From the NCBI GenBank assembly GCA_021801255.1, contig JAJYYH010000062.1:40661-104660 (forward strand): a DNA stretch of 64,000 nt. Direction: 5' to 3'. Shown here in pieces: positions 27,543 to 36,014 of the stretch; the first letter of the stretch is position 1; every line of letters begins with the position of its first letter. The translations under genes were made by a program, and so were the position numbers. This DNA is from Pseudomonadota bacterium. GTDB taxonomy: Bacteria; Pseudomonadota; Alphaproteobacteria; Acetobacterales; Acetobacteraceae. Below the pieces are notes generated by a model. That model saw only the letters and a program-made list of their open reading frames with translations, did no database searches and was not told the origin of the DNA.

Positions 27543-29538
27543 GCAGGTCGGCGAGCGCGTCGGGGTGGCGTTCGGGCAGGGCGGTATCCTCGCGCGCCAC
27601 GATCAGCGCATCGAGGCCGAGCCGGGTGGCGCGCGCCGCGACCGACGTGCCGCGCACCTCGCCGATGCGCCCGATGAACAGCAAATCCTCGGGCGCGCCG
27701 ATCGCGGCACGGAACGCGCGGGCGAAAGCCGCCTGCGCCGCCTCGCCCGAGGCGCTGGCGCGCCGGGCGAGGGTGAGCAGGCGCATCAATGGCTGCATGC
27801 CGAGGCCGAGCCGCGCGGCGGTCAGCCAAAAACGCTGGAGCGCCGCGCCGGCCGCGATCAACGCGACCGCGCCGTGATCCTCGGCCGAGGCCGCGCGGCG
27901 CACCACGAAACCGGCGGCGCTGGCCAGGATCGGCAGCGTCTCCAGGCGGAACGAGGCGAGCCGCAGCCCCGCCCGCACGGCGCCTTGGGGCAGTCGGGAG
28001 GGCGCGGCGCGGCCGATTTTCCGGCCGAGCCAGCCAAGGCCGAGGGCAGCGGCGGGAACCCGCTCGGGGCTGCGGGCATGGTCCCAGTCGATCCGCGCCG
28101 CTTCCGCCGCGACGGCGGCGGGTTCGCCGAGCATCAGGCGGGTCGCGCCCGTGGCAAGCCGGGCCAGGCGCCAGCGCGCCGCCGGGGTCTCGTGCCATTC
28201 GAGGGTGAACGCCGCTCCGAGGGCCTCGGCGAGGGCGGATTTCTCGGCCACCGTCAGCCGGCGCAAGCGATAGGGCCGGCGATCGACGCCGCGCGTGGTG
28301 AGATGGGAAAACAGCGGATCGGGCGCCGTGCTGTCGTCGCGGCTGAAATGCACCGCCAGACGCGCGCCCTCTTCCAGGCTGGCCCCCCCCAGGCTGGCGC
28401 GTCCCTGACTGGCCCCCCCCTGGCTGGCATCGCGCCAGGCCATGCGAAAGCCGCGCGCCGAGGCGGCGATGCGCAGGTTTTCCACCAGCATCCCGGCGGC
28501 GAGGAGCGTGGGCTCGCGCTCGCCGGGGGCGATCTCGACGATCAGGCTGCTGGCGCCGGTGAAGGTGAAGCGCCAGGGCTGGGCGTTGCCGGGGCTCGGC
28601 GCCCAGCGCGCGTAATTGAGAATGTCCTCGATCGCGGTGCGCGGGGCGGTGGCCGGCGGGGCGGAGGTTCGGGTGCGCGCGGCCTCATAGAGGCGCCGCG
28701 CGATGGCGAGCTTGACGCGCTGCCACGGCCCGTTGAGCCCGCGCGGCAGGCGCGAGACCACCAGCTTGTTGCGATAGGCGTCGTAATGGTGATGATGGGG
28801 GGCGGCCTGCACCACGCCCCGGCGCAACAAAAGCTTGACCGCGTTGACCGCGGTGATGCCGGCGCAGATCTGGCACGACGCCCCGGTGGAGGGCCCCTTG
28901 CGTCCGGGCAGATCGATGGCGCTCGGCTCGACGAGATAGGCGCGATGCAGCCCCTTGGGCGCGAGGCCGATGAGGAAGCGCAGGAAGCGCTCGTTCTCCG
29001 TTTTTCCAGCAAAACAAAAATAGTCCTCGAAGGTCATTTTTCCCGGCAGGAAGGCGAGACAGCCGGCGCCCATGCCGATCGGGGCGGCGCAGAGCGCCGG
29101 AATGCCGCGTTCGGCGCAGCGCGCATAGACGCGGCTTCTGATCTCGATCTCGAAAAAATCGAAGCCATCAACGAAGACATCGACGCCATCGAGAAACGCA
29201 TCGATGTTGTCATCATTGATACCGGATTCGAAGCGCGTGAGCCGGAGTTCGGGATTGATGGCGAGCGCCATCTCCGCTAGTACATCGACCTTGGGCCGGC
29301 CGATGGTGTCGATAGTGGCGCCAATCTGGCGGTTGAAATTCACGATATCGAAACGGTCGAAATCGGCGATATGGAAGGCGCCGATGCCGAAGCGCGCGAG
29401 GGTGAGCAGATGCACGCCGCCGACACCGCCCATGCCGGCGATGGCGATGCGCTTGCCGCGCAAGGCCAACTGCTCCCATTCGGTGAGCCAGCCGATATTG
29501 CGGTCAAACGCCTCGATATAGGAAAATGGTGCCTTCAT
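27532..29538 (-). CDS. E1/ThiF-like adenylyltransferase fused to a nitroreductase-family flavoprotein
   Basis: A 668-residue two-domain enzyme. Residues about 15-265 form an E1/ThiF/MoeB-type domain: GMGGVGG (35-41) for ATP, ADFDRFDIVNFNRQ (58-71), RPKVD with Lys83 and VDGFD (123-127), the ThiF-like catalytic set. Only one CxxC (222-225) of the usual two zinc pairs is clear. A linker follows, then residues about 300-668 form an FMN nitroreductase domain (YARWAPSPGNAQPWRF, about 309-324). A 15-bp repeat encoding AS(Q/L)G(G/R) units sits inside it at about 371-390. The start is the ATG 29536-29538. Such a pair could activate a carboxylate and then oxidise or reduce the product. It is cotranscribed with the acyltransferase. 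Substrate unknown. Confidence 0.85.
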   Translation of the reverse strand: MKAPFSYIEAFDRNIGWLTEWEQLALRGKRIAIAGMGGVGGVHLLTLARFGIGAFHIADFDRFDIVNFNRQIGATIDTIGRPKVDVLAEMALAINPELRLTRFESGINDDNIDAFLDGVDVFVDGFDFFEIEIRSRVYARCAERGIPALCAAPIGMGAGCLAFLPGKMTFEDYFCFAGKTENERFLRFLIGLAPKGLHRAYLVEPSAIDLPGRKGPSTGASCQICAGITAVNAVKLLLRRGVVQAAPHHHHYDAYRNKLVVSRLPRGLNGPWQRVKLAIARRLYEAARTRTSAPPATAPRTAIEDILNYARWAPSPGNAQPWRFTFTGASSLIVEIAPGEREPTLLAAGMLVENLRIAASARGFRMAWRDASQGGASQGRASLGGASLEEGARLAVHFSRDDSTAPDPLFSHLTTRGVDRRPYRLRRLTVAEKSALAEALGAAFTLEWHETPAARWRLARLATGATRLMLGEPAAVAAEAARIDWDHARSPERVPAAALGLGWLGRKIGRAAPSRLPQGAVRAGLRLASFRLETLPILASAAGFVVRRAASAEDHGAVALIAAGAALQRFWLTAARLGLGMQPLMRLLTLARRASASGEAAQAAFARAFRAAIGAPEDLLFIGRIGEVRGTSVAARATRLGLDALIVAREDTALPERHPDALADLPVS
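28369..28428. repeat. four 15-bp in-frame repeats with two C8 runs
   Basis: Four direct units of 15 bp (28369-28383, 28384-28398, 28399-28413, 28414-28428) encode ASQGG, ASQGR, ASLGG and ASLEE on the minus strand. Two runs of eight cytosines lie at 28383-28390 and 28413-28420. They sit in the nitroreductase half of the fusion gene and could vary in length by slippage. Confidence 0.85.
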
Positions 29539-30102
29539 GGTCCCTCCAATTGCCGCACCCACGGCAGAGCGTAAAACGCTTTTATGCGATCGCACGAATC
29601 GATGATGGCATCAAGGTATTCGCGCAGGCAATTTTCAGGTTTCGACGGATGCCAAAATCCCTTGTGAATACCTGAAAAAAACCGCATCGATTCCCTCATT
29701 TTTGACAACAGGTCGTCGTCTCTATTCCGCGCGCACTTGATGATTGTAAGCCGTCCGGCGTGCCGCGCGGCGAGAGATCCGACCCCGTTTGTCTCGCTGT
29801 CCGTTGTGGTGCCGCTTCGCTGTTCTCCGATTTTCGGAGCGCGTAATTTTATGTTTTTTCCGAAATAAGACGGCGCTGGAAGGCGCGATAAAATCGTTCA
29901 TTGTCTCGTAGGCGCGAGGCCCGGTGTGCGTGGTGTCGGCGAGGTGCGTCGCCACCGCTCCCAGACGAGCCTCGGCTTCGTCTGTCTCAAATTTGGCATG
30001 AATTCGTTAAAAACCCGTTAGCAAAAAAAGCCCGCGACGCGACGCGCCGAGGCGGCTGAATGCCGGTCGTGGCGCTGGTCTCCGCGATTTCCGGGCAAAA
30101 GA
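29539..30102. other. AT-richer intergenic region upstream of the ThiF-nitroreductase operon
   Basis: I see no convincing gene in these 560 bp. A GTG-started minus frame of 77 codons (29722-29955, very basic product) lacks a good ribosome binding site and similarity. Structural signals: AGCGT-AAA-ACGCT near 29568; TTTTCAGGT (29632-29640) pairing with ACCTGAAAA (29670-29678); and AGGTATTC (29614-29621) pairing with GAATACCT (29666-29673). The last two stems share bases, so only one can form at a time. The promoter of the operon should be here. Confidence 0.5.
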
Positions 30103-30133
30103 AAAGCGCGGATTACAAGGTAATCCGCGCTTT
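30103..30133 (-). terminator. intrinsic terminator of the PEP-CTERM gene
   Basis: A perfect 14-bp stem (AAAGCGCGGATTAC at 30103-30116 with its complement at 30120-30133) has a 3-nt loop. On the minus strand it is followed by TCTTTTG. It lies about 80 bp after the PEP-CTERM stop codon and isolates that gene from the downstream operon. Confidence 0.8.
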
Positions 30134-30211
30134 CGTCCACTCTCTCTGCCTCCGCCGTTCCGACGCGGCGATCTATTTCCCGGTCATTTCATCGCTTGGG
30201 CGGAGAAAGCC

Positions 30212-31036
30212 TCACAAGGAATTCCGCCACCGCCGCCGCACCAGGCCGAGCCCAAGGATGCCGCTGCCGAGAAGCGCCAGCGAGGCGGGTTCGGGAACCG
30301 TAAAATCGGCAGCGCCGCCGCCACCGTTGACCACGATACACTCGCCGCCAGTGCATGAGGCAACGGTCGCTTCCCCGGACGTGTTCGTGAATGCCGATTC
30401 GAGATTAAGCCCAAGATATCCGGTGGGCGGCGGCGCAGTGAAGAAGCCTCCCTCGCCCGTTGCGGCCGCGAAGGTCAGATAGACATCAGCCGCTGGAATA
30501 CCGCTGAGCACGCTGCCGGTTCCCCCGGCGGGCGCCAGACTGCCGCTGGCAAGGGTAAACTGGGTGCCCGCGGTGGTTATAGTCGGGCCTCCGGATATTG
30601 TCGCCGAATACGTCGCACTAGGACTAGTATTGCCCATCAGCGAGTAGGTGACGCCGGTGAATTGCGCGTAAGCCGCGGACGGGCTAAATCCCTGGCTCGT
30701 AAAATTCGGGTTTAGATAGAACTGTCCCGTGGCGGTGAATTGATAGTACATACTGTAGGAAGTACCGAGCCCGGTACCACTTAAGGCGCTGTTACCGAGC
30801 TGGAACTGAGTGATCGGCAGATAGCCGGTATCGGTAAACGCCCCGCTCGATGAGATGGTCGTCAGCGAGAAATCGCTGATGATCTGATTGTTCTGAGTGA
30901 AACTGACGCCCGCATCGAGGACCGGCGAAGACGCTCCAGCATCCCATGTCACCGGGATTGGCGCCGCCAGCGCCGTTCCCGACGCCAGTGCTGCCATCAG
31001 AACGCCCGCGGCCAGCGGTTTGATCATGTGGCGCAT
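30212..31036 (-). CDS. PEP-CTERM sorting-domain surface protein (PepA-like)
   Basis: A 274-residue exported protein. It has an N-terminal signal peptide (AAGVLMAALASGTALAA). The Ser/Thr/Gly-rich mature part resembles flocculation-associated PepA proteins (GLGTSYSMYYQFTATGQFYL). The C-terminal sorting tag has the motif VPEP (about 247-250), a hydrophobic segment and the basic tail VRRRWRNSL. Exosortase would cut at PEP and pass the protein to the surface, typically linked with exopolysaccharide. A good sigma-70-like promoter lies about 75 bp upstream and a strong terminator follows. No exosortase gene is in the window; the PEP-CTERM-associated acyltransferase lies 3 kb downstream. Confidence 0.88.
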   Translation of the reverse strand: MRHMIKPLAAGVLMAALASGTALAAPIPVTWDAGASSPVLDAGVSFTQNNQIISDFSLTTISSSGAFTDTGYLPITQFQLGNSALSGTGLGTSYSMYYQFTATGQFYLNPNFTSQGFSPSAAYAQFTGVTYSLMGNTSPSATYSATISGGPTITTAGTQFTLASGSLAPAGGTGSVLSGIPAADVYLTFAAATGEGGFFTAPPPTGYLGLNLESAFTNTSGEATVASCTGGECIVVNGGGGAADFTVPEPASLALLGSGILGLGLVRRRWRNSL

Positions 31037-31108
31037 CCCCGTAACCCCTTCCCCTTGAGACCTTGACCAAGCGTTAATCTAGCGCAAACGCCGACGCCGA
31101 GCAAGGGT

Positions 31109-31138
31109 ATTTTAACGCAGATTTTGTCTTATTAGCAA
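31109..31138 (-). promoter_or_regulatory. sigma-70-like promoter of the PEP-CTERM gene
   Basis: On the minus strand TTGCTA (31133-31138) and TAAAAT (31109-31114) are separated by 18 bp, within AT-rich DNA. A purine-rich ribosome binding region (AAGGGGAAGGGG) precedes the ATG at 31036. The rest of the 183-bp gap to putA holds no gene. Confidence 0.5.
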
Positions 31139-31219
31139 TGGATTTCAGGGGAAATTATATCAAAAATAATATTTTAGCCTGAATTGTTTGAAGTTCCCAG
31201 GCAATGCCAAGCGATCCCG

Positions 31220-34200
31220 CTACTCGTCGCCCGAAGCGAGCAGGGCGGCGTTGCCACCGGCGGCGGCGGTGTTGAGCGAGACCACCCGCTCCTCGGCGAA
31301 GCGATAGAGGGTGAGCGGCCCGCCCGCCTTCGGCCCGGTGCCCGACAAGCCGCGCCCGCCAAAAGGCTGCACACCAACCACCGCGCCGATCTGGTTGCGG
31401 TTGACATAAGCGTTGCCGACGGCGAGCCGCTCGACAATGCGGCGCTGCACGGAGGCAATGCGCGAATGCACCCCCAGGGTGAGCCCATGGCCATTGCCCG
31501 CGATCGCCGCCAGCAGCTCGTCGAGCCGCGAGGCGGCGTAGCGCAGAACGTGCAAAATCGGCCCGAACACCTCGCGCGTGAGATCGCCGGCGCTGGTCAG
31601 CGCGAAGGCGCGCGGGGCAAAAAACGTGCCGTGGCGGCAGGCTTCCGGCAAGGCCAGCGCGAACAGCGGCGCGCCCATGCGCGCGGCATGATGGGCGAGG
31701 TTTTCCTCGGCCTCCCGATCGATCACCGGGCCGATATCGGTCGCCGGATCGAGCGGATCGCCGATCACCATTGTCTCGGCCGCACCCTTGAGCATGGCCA
31801 GAATACGATCGGCGGTGTCTTCCTGCAGGCACAACAGCCGCAGCGCCGAGCAGCGCTGCCCGGCCGAGCCGAAGGCGCTGGCCAGCGCGTCGGCCACCAC
31901 CTGCTCGGGCAGCGCCGAGCTATCGACGATCATGGCGTTGATCCCGCCGGTCTCGGCAATCAGCGGCACGATCGGGCCGGGGCGGGCGGCGAGGCTCTGG
32001 GCGATCGCGCGCGCGGTCTCGGTGCCGCCGGTGAAGGCAACGCCCGCGACACGCGGATCGCCGACCAGCGCGGCCCCCACCCGCCCATCGCCCGGAAGCA
32101 GCGCCAGCGCCGGGCGCTCCACCCCGGCCTCGTAGAACAATTCGACGGCGCGCGCCGCGATCAGCGGCGTCTGCTCGGCGGGCTTGGCGGCGACCGTGTT
32201 GCCGGCGGCCAGCCCCGCCGCGATCTGGCCGGTGAAGATGGAAAGCGGGAAATTCCACGGCGAAATCGCGGCGAACACGCCGCGCCCGCCGAGCGCCCAG
32301 GTGTTGCGCTCCCCGGTCGGCCCCGGCAATTCGCGTGGCGCGGCGAAATCCCGGCGCGCGGCTTGGGCGTAATAGCGGCAGAAATCCACCGCCTCGCGAA
32401 GTTCGGCCAGGCCATCGACCAGCGTGCGCCCGGCCTCGGCGGCGAGCAGATAGAGCAGCTCCGCCCGCGCGCCTTCCAGCCGCTCGGCCACGCGATCGAG
32501 GATGTCGGCGCGCGCGGCGCCGCCCCTCGCGTCCCATGCGGGCGCGAAACCCGCAAGCCCGGCGAGGGCCGCGTCGATCTCGGCCGGGGTTGCGTCATGC
32601 ACCTGGCCGATCAGCCGGCGGTGATCGGCGGGCGCGCGGATGTCGCGCGCCGCGCCCGCGCCGGGGATGACGCGCGGCGCTTTTGCCGCCGCCGCGATCG
32701 CCGCTTGCAGGGCTTGCACCCGCGCGCGATCGGAAAAATCCATTCCTGCGGAATTACGCCGGTCGGGATAGAGATCGGGCGGCAGGGGAATGCGCGGATT
32801 GCGCCCCGGCGCCGCCCTCGTGCGCGCCAGGGGATCGGCGGTGATTGCCTCCTCCGGCACGGCGGGATCGTTGAGGCGATGGACAAAACTGGTGTTGGCG
32901 CCGTTCTCCAGCAACCGGCGCACGAGATAGGCGAGCAGATCCTCATGCGTGCCGACCGGGGCATAGATGCGCACCGGCGCGCTCGTCGGTGGCGCGAGGG
33001 GGCCGACGACCCCCTCATAGAGCGCCTCGCCCATGCCATGCAGGCGCTGCATCTCGAAATCGCCATCTCCCGCGAGTTCCAGGACGCTCGCGAGGCTTTG
33101 CGCGTTATGGGTGGCGAAGGCGGGAAAAATCGCCTCCCGAGCGGCGAGCATCCGCCGCGCGCAGGCGATCCAGGCGACATCGGTATTGGCCTTGCGGGTG
33201 AACACCGGATAATCGGCGAGGCCGTCGATCTGCGCGCGCTTAATCTCGCTGTCCCAATAGGCGCCCTTGACGAGGCGGACGGGGATGCGATGGCCGGTGC
33301 GCCGGGCGAGCGCGGCGATCCAGTCGATCACCGCGAGGCCGCGCCTTTGGTAGGCCTGCACCGCGAGGCCGAGACCGTCCCAGTTCCGGAGCGCGGGATC
33401 GCCGAGGACGGCGGCAAAAATATCGAGGCCGAGGTCCAGCCGGTCGGCCTCCTCGGCGTCCATGGTGATGCCGATATCGGCCGCCCGCGCCGCCCGCGCC
33501 AGCGCGCCGAGGGCGGCGATCAGCGCCGGCCCGCACGTTCCCGCCTGGAGCGGCTCGAAACGCGGATGGAGCGCGGAAAGCTTGATCGAGATGCCGGGCC
33601 CGGCGATCGGGCCGCCGCCGCCGGCCCGCCCGATCGCACCGATCGCGTCACGATAGGCGGCCATGTAGCGCTCGGCATCCGCGGTCGTGCGCGCGGCCTC
33701 GCCGAGCATGTCGAAACTCACCCGCCAGCGCAGCGCCGACGCATTGGCGCGGGTCCGCGCCAGCGCCTCGGCGATGGTACGGCCCATGACGAACTGGCGG
33801 GCGAGGACGCGCATGCCCTGGCGCAGCGCGGTGCGGATCACCGGCTCGCCCATGCGCCGCATCAGGCGCCCGAGGACCGCCGGTAAACGGTGCGCCTCGT
33901 CGCGCGAAAGCACGCGCCCGCTCAGCATGAAAGCGAAAGACGAGGCGTTGACCATAAGACTGTCGGCGCGGCCGAGATGGGTCTCCCAACCGCCACCGCC
34001 GATGCGATCCTCGATCAGCGCATCCGCCGTCGCGGCGTCGGGAATGCGCAGCAGGGCCTCGGCGAGACAGAGCAGTGCCACGCCCTCTGGCGTGCCGAGA
34101 CCATATTCCTTGAGGAAATCGGTGACATCGCTGCCCGGGCGATGATGGCGCCGCGCCGCCCGCACCAGCACGCCGGCGCGCGCCGCGATGCGCGCGGCAA

Positions 34201-34315
34201 TCGGGGCATCGAGGCTGGCCAGCGCGATCAGCGGCACCAGCGCCTGTTCCTCGGGCGCGCGGTAGAGGGCGCGCAGCGCGGCGCGGTCATCGGCTTGCGT
34301 GGGCGGCTCGGTCAT
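31220..34315 (-). CDS. putA: bifunctional proline dehydrogenase / L-glutamate gamma-semialdehyde dehydrogenase
   Basis: PutA oxidises proline to glutamate in two steps. The product is 1031 residues from ATG 34313-34315. It starts without the ribbon-helix-helix DNA-binding domain of E. coli PutA, so it should be a non-regulatory form. The FAD proline dehydrogenase barrel covers about 80-470 (ISIKLSALHPRFEPLQ, RLVKGAYWDSEIKRAQ, FATHNAQSLASVLE). The aldehyde dehydrogenase covers about 510-1020, with WNFPLSIFTGQIAAGLAAGN, the catalytic glutamate in IAETGG, and the catalytic cysteine in SAGQRCSALR. Electrons go to quinone. It is monocistronic, divergent from the thiolase-like gene. A weak hairpin (GCCTG...CAGGC, then AT-rich) follows the stop. 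Confidence 0.95.
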   Translation of the reverse strand: MTEPPTQADDRAALRALYRAPEEQALVPLIALASLDAPIAARIAARAGVLVRAARRHHRPGSDVTDFLKEYGLGTPEGVALLCLAEALLRIPDAATADALIEDRIGGGGWETHLGRADSLMVNASSFAFMLSGRVLSRDEAHRLPAVLGRLMRRMGEPVIRTALRQGMRVLARQFVMGRTIAEALARTRANASALRWRVSFDMLGEAARTTADAERYMAAYRDAIGAIGRAGGGGPIAGPGISIKLSALHPRFEPLQAGTCGPALIAALGALARAARAADIGITMDAEEADRLDLGLDIFAAVLGDPALRNWDGLGLAVQAYQRRGLAVIDWIAALARRTGHRIPVRLVKGAYWDSEIKRAQIDGLADYPVFTRKANTDVAWIACARRMLAAREAIFPAFATHNAQSLASVLELAGDGDFEMQRLHGMGEALYEGVVGPLAPPTSAPVRIYAPVGTHEDLLAYLVRRLLENGANTSFVHRLNDPAVPEEAITADPLARTRAAPGRNPRIPLPPDLYPDRRNSAGMDFSDRARVQALQAAIAAAAKAPRVIPGAGAARDIRAPADHRRLIGQVHDATPAEIDAALAGLAGFAPAWDARGGAARADILDRVAERLEGARAELLYLLAAEAGRTLVDGLAELREAVDFCRYYAQAARRDFAAPRELPGPTGERNTWALGGRGVFAAISPWNFPLSIFTGQIAAGLAAGNTVAAKPAEQTPLIAARAVELFYEAGVERPALALLPGDGRVGAALVGDPRVAGVAFTGGTETARAIAQSLAARPGPIVPLIAETGGINAMIVDSSALPEQVVADALASAFGSAGQRCSALRLLCLQEDTADRILAMLKGAAETMVIGDPLDPATDIGPVIDREAEENLAHHAARMGAPLFALALPEACRHGTFFAPRAFALTSAGDLTREVFGPILHVLRYAASRLDELLAAIAGNGHGLTLGVHSRIASVQRRIVERLAVGNAYVNRNQIGAVVGVQPFGGRGLSGTGPKAGGPLTLYRFAEERVVSLNTAAAGGNAALLASGDE

Positions 34316-34449
34316 GGCGCGCTTTCCCGGTCCAAACGGAACACCACGGCGCGGAGGGTGCCATTGCGCCACGATTTCCTCGACGTCGGCTTGACACTCT
34401 CGCCACCCCCCTCCTAGCGTCGAGCGGCAAGCGGGAGGATGAAAGCACG

Positions 34450-35619
34450 GTGAGCATTCGCGGCAAAGCCTATATTATGGGCGCCTATGAGCATCCGACG
34501 CGCAAGGCGCCGGATAAGTCGGTGGCGCAGTTGCATGCCGAGGTGGCGGCCGGCGCGCTGGCCGATGCCGGGCTCGCGAAAGATGATGTCGATGGCTATT
34601 TCTGTGCCGGCGATGCCCCTGGCATGGGGCCGCTCTCGATGGTCGATTATCTCAATCTCCGGGTCCGTCACGTCGATGCGACCGATACCGGGGGATCGTC
34701 CTATCTCGTGCATGTCGCGCACGCCGCCGAGGCGATCGCGCTCGGCAAATGCCGCGTCGCGCTGATCACGCTGGCCGGGCGGCCTAGGAGCGAGGGCATG
34801 GCGACCGGCACCGCGCCGCGCGCCGGCAATCCCGCCATCCCAGAAATCCAGTTCGAATACCCGTATGCGCCGACGGTTGCGAACATGTACGCGATGTGCG
34901 CGATGCGGCACATGCACGAATTCGGCACGACCAGCGAACAACTCGCATGGATCAAGGTCGCGGCCTCGCACCACGCGCAGCACAATCCCCATGCCCTGCT
35001 GCGCGAGGTGGTGACGGTCGCCGACGTGCTTGCCTCGCCCTTGATCGCCGATCCGCTGCATCGCCTCGATTGCTGCGTGATCACCGATGGCGGCGGCGCG
35101 CTCGTCGTCGTCCACCCCGACATCGCGAAAAGCCTCAAGCGGCCCCTGGTGAAAATCCTCGGTGTCGGCGAGGCAGTGAAGGGCCAGTTCGGCGGCAATG
35201 TCGATCTCACGTTTTCCGCCGCCGCCTGGTCCGGCCCACGCGCCTTCGCCGAAGCCGGCGTCAAGCCCGGCGATATCCAGTACGCCTCGATCTATGACAG
35301 CTTCACCATTACCGTGCTGATGCAGATCGAGGATCTGGGGTTTTGCGAGAAGGGACAAGGCGGGCGGTTCGTGGCCGATGGCAATCTGATCTCGGGGGTG
35401 GGAAAGTTGCCATTCAACACCGATGGTGGCGGACTCTGCAACAACCATCCCGCCAATCGCGGCGGCATGACCAAGGTGATCGAGGCGGTGCGGCAATTGC
35501 GTGGTGAGGCGCACCCGGCGGTGCAGGTGAAGAATTGCGCGCTGGCGCTGGCGCACGGCACGGGCGGCTCGCTCGGGCTACGCCATGGCAGTGCTACGGT
35601 GATCATGGAGCGGGCGTGA
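34450..35619 (+). CDS. thiolase-fold protein (SCP2/acetyl-CoA acetyltransferase-like), probable non-canonical nucleophile
   Basis: A 389-residue thiolase-superfamily protein: GAYEHPTRKAPDKSVAQLHA near the start, a mid-region GGGALVVVHPD, and the C-terminal NHPANRGG and ALAHGTGGSLG blocks containing catalytic His positions. At the site where degradative thiolases carry the acyl-accepting cysteine, the sequence reads DTGGSSYLVHVAHA, with serine instead. Thiolase-like proteins of this subgroup act with a DUF35 partner, which is encoded next, overlapping by the TGATG junction. Related pairs act in steroid side-chain and acyl-CoA metabolism. The substrate is unknown. Confidence 0.8.
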   Translation: MSIRGKAYIMGAYEHPTRKAPDKSVAQLHAEVAAGALADAGLAKDDVDGYFCAGDAPGMGPLSMVDYLNLRVRHVDATDTGGSSYLVHVAHAAEAIALGKCRVALITLAGRPRSEGMATGTAPRAGNPAIPEIQFEYPYAPTVANMYAMCAMRHMHEFGTTSEQLAWIKVAASHHAQHNPHALLREVVTVADVLASPLIADPLHRLDCCVITDGGGALVVVHPDIAKSLKRPLVKILGVGEAVKGQFGGNVDLTFSAAAWSGPRAFAEAGVKPGDIQYASIYDSFTITVLMQIEDLGFCEKGQGGRFVADGNLISGVGKLPFNTDGGGLCNNHPANRGGMTKVIEAVRQLRGEAHPAVQVKNCALALAHGTGGSLGLRHGSATVIMERA

Positions 35620-36014
35620 TGGGCATGAGCGAGCGGCGCAAAATTCCTGCCCCCGAGGCAAATCCCGAGACCGCGACATACTGGGATGGGGCGCGCGCGG
35701 GAAAGCTTCTCATCCGCACTTGCGGCGCCTGTGGTAAGCCGCATCACTATCCGCGCGCGCTCTGCCCGTTCTGCTTCCAGCCGGCCGCGCGCTGGATCGA
35801 GGCCGCCGGCACGGGCGAAATCTATTCCTTCAGCGTCATGCGCCGTGCCGAGACCCCCTATGCCATCGCCTATGTGCGCTTGCCCGAGGGGGTGACGATG
35901 CTGACCAATCTTATCGACTGTGACTTCGATCGCTTGCGCATCGGCATGAAGGTAAGGCTGGTCTTTCAGGACAGCGCCGGCGGGCCGCCGGTTGCGATGT
36001 TCACCCCAGTTTGA
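35619..36014 (+). CDS. Zn-ribbon / OB-fold protein (DUF35), partner of the thiolase-like protein
   Basis: A 131-residue protein with a rubredoxin-like zinc ribbon (CGACGKPHHYPRALCPFC, about 29-46) and an OB-fold acyl-CoA-binding domain (GTGEIYSFSVMRR, then TPYAIAYVRLPEG). DUF35 proteins bind thiolase-like enzymes and form mixed complexes with them. The ATG at 35619-35621 overlaps the upstream stop; a second ATG two codons later (35625) is possible. The stop overlaps the next gene. Confidence 0.85.
   Translation: MGMSERRKIPAPEANPETATYWDGARAGKLLIRTCGACGKPHHYPRALCPFCFQPAARWIEAAGTGEIYSFSVMRRAETPYAIAYVRLPEGVTMLTNLIDCDFDRLRIGMKVRLVFQDSAGGPPVAMFTPV

Noticed and set aside
27532..29538. Thiazole/oxazole-modified microcin cluster
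   Set aside because: The E1-like and nitroreductase-like domains recall such systems, but there is no YcaO gene and no precursor peptide in the neighbourhood.
29722..29955. 77-codon minus-strand frame with a very basic product, considered as a peptide substrate for the E1-nitroreductase fusion
   Set aside because: GTG start with a badly spaced purine stretch, no similarity and no leader-peptide features; kept only as a note for the intergenic region.
31184..33886. 900-codon open frame on the plus strand, antisense to putA
   Set aside because: High-GC codon bias leaves antisense frames open. The product is a low-complexity Arg/Gly/Ala/His mix without motifs, and putA fully explains the DNA.
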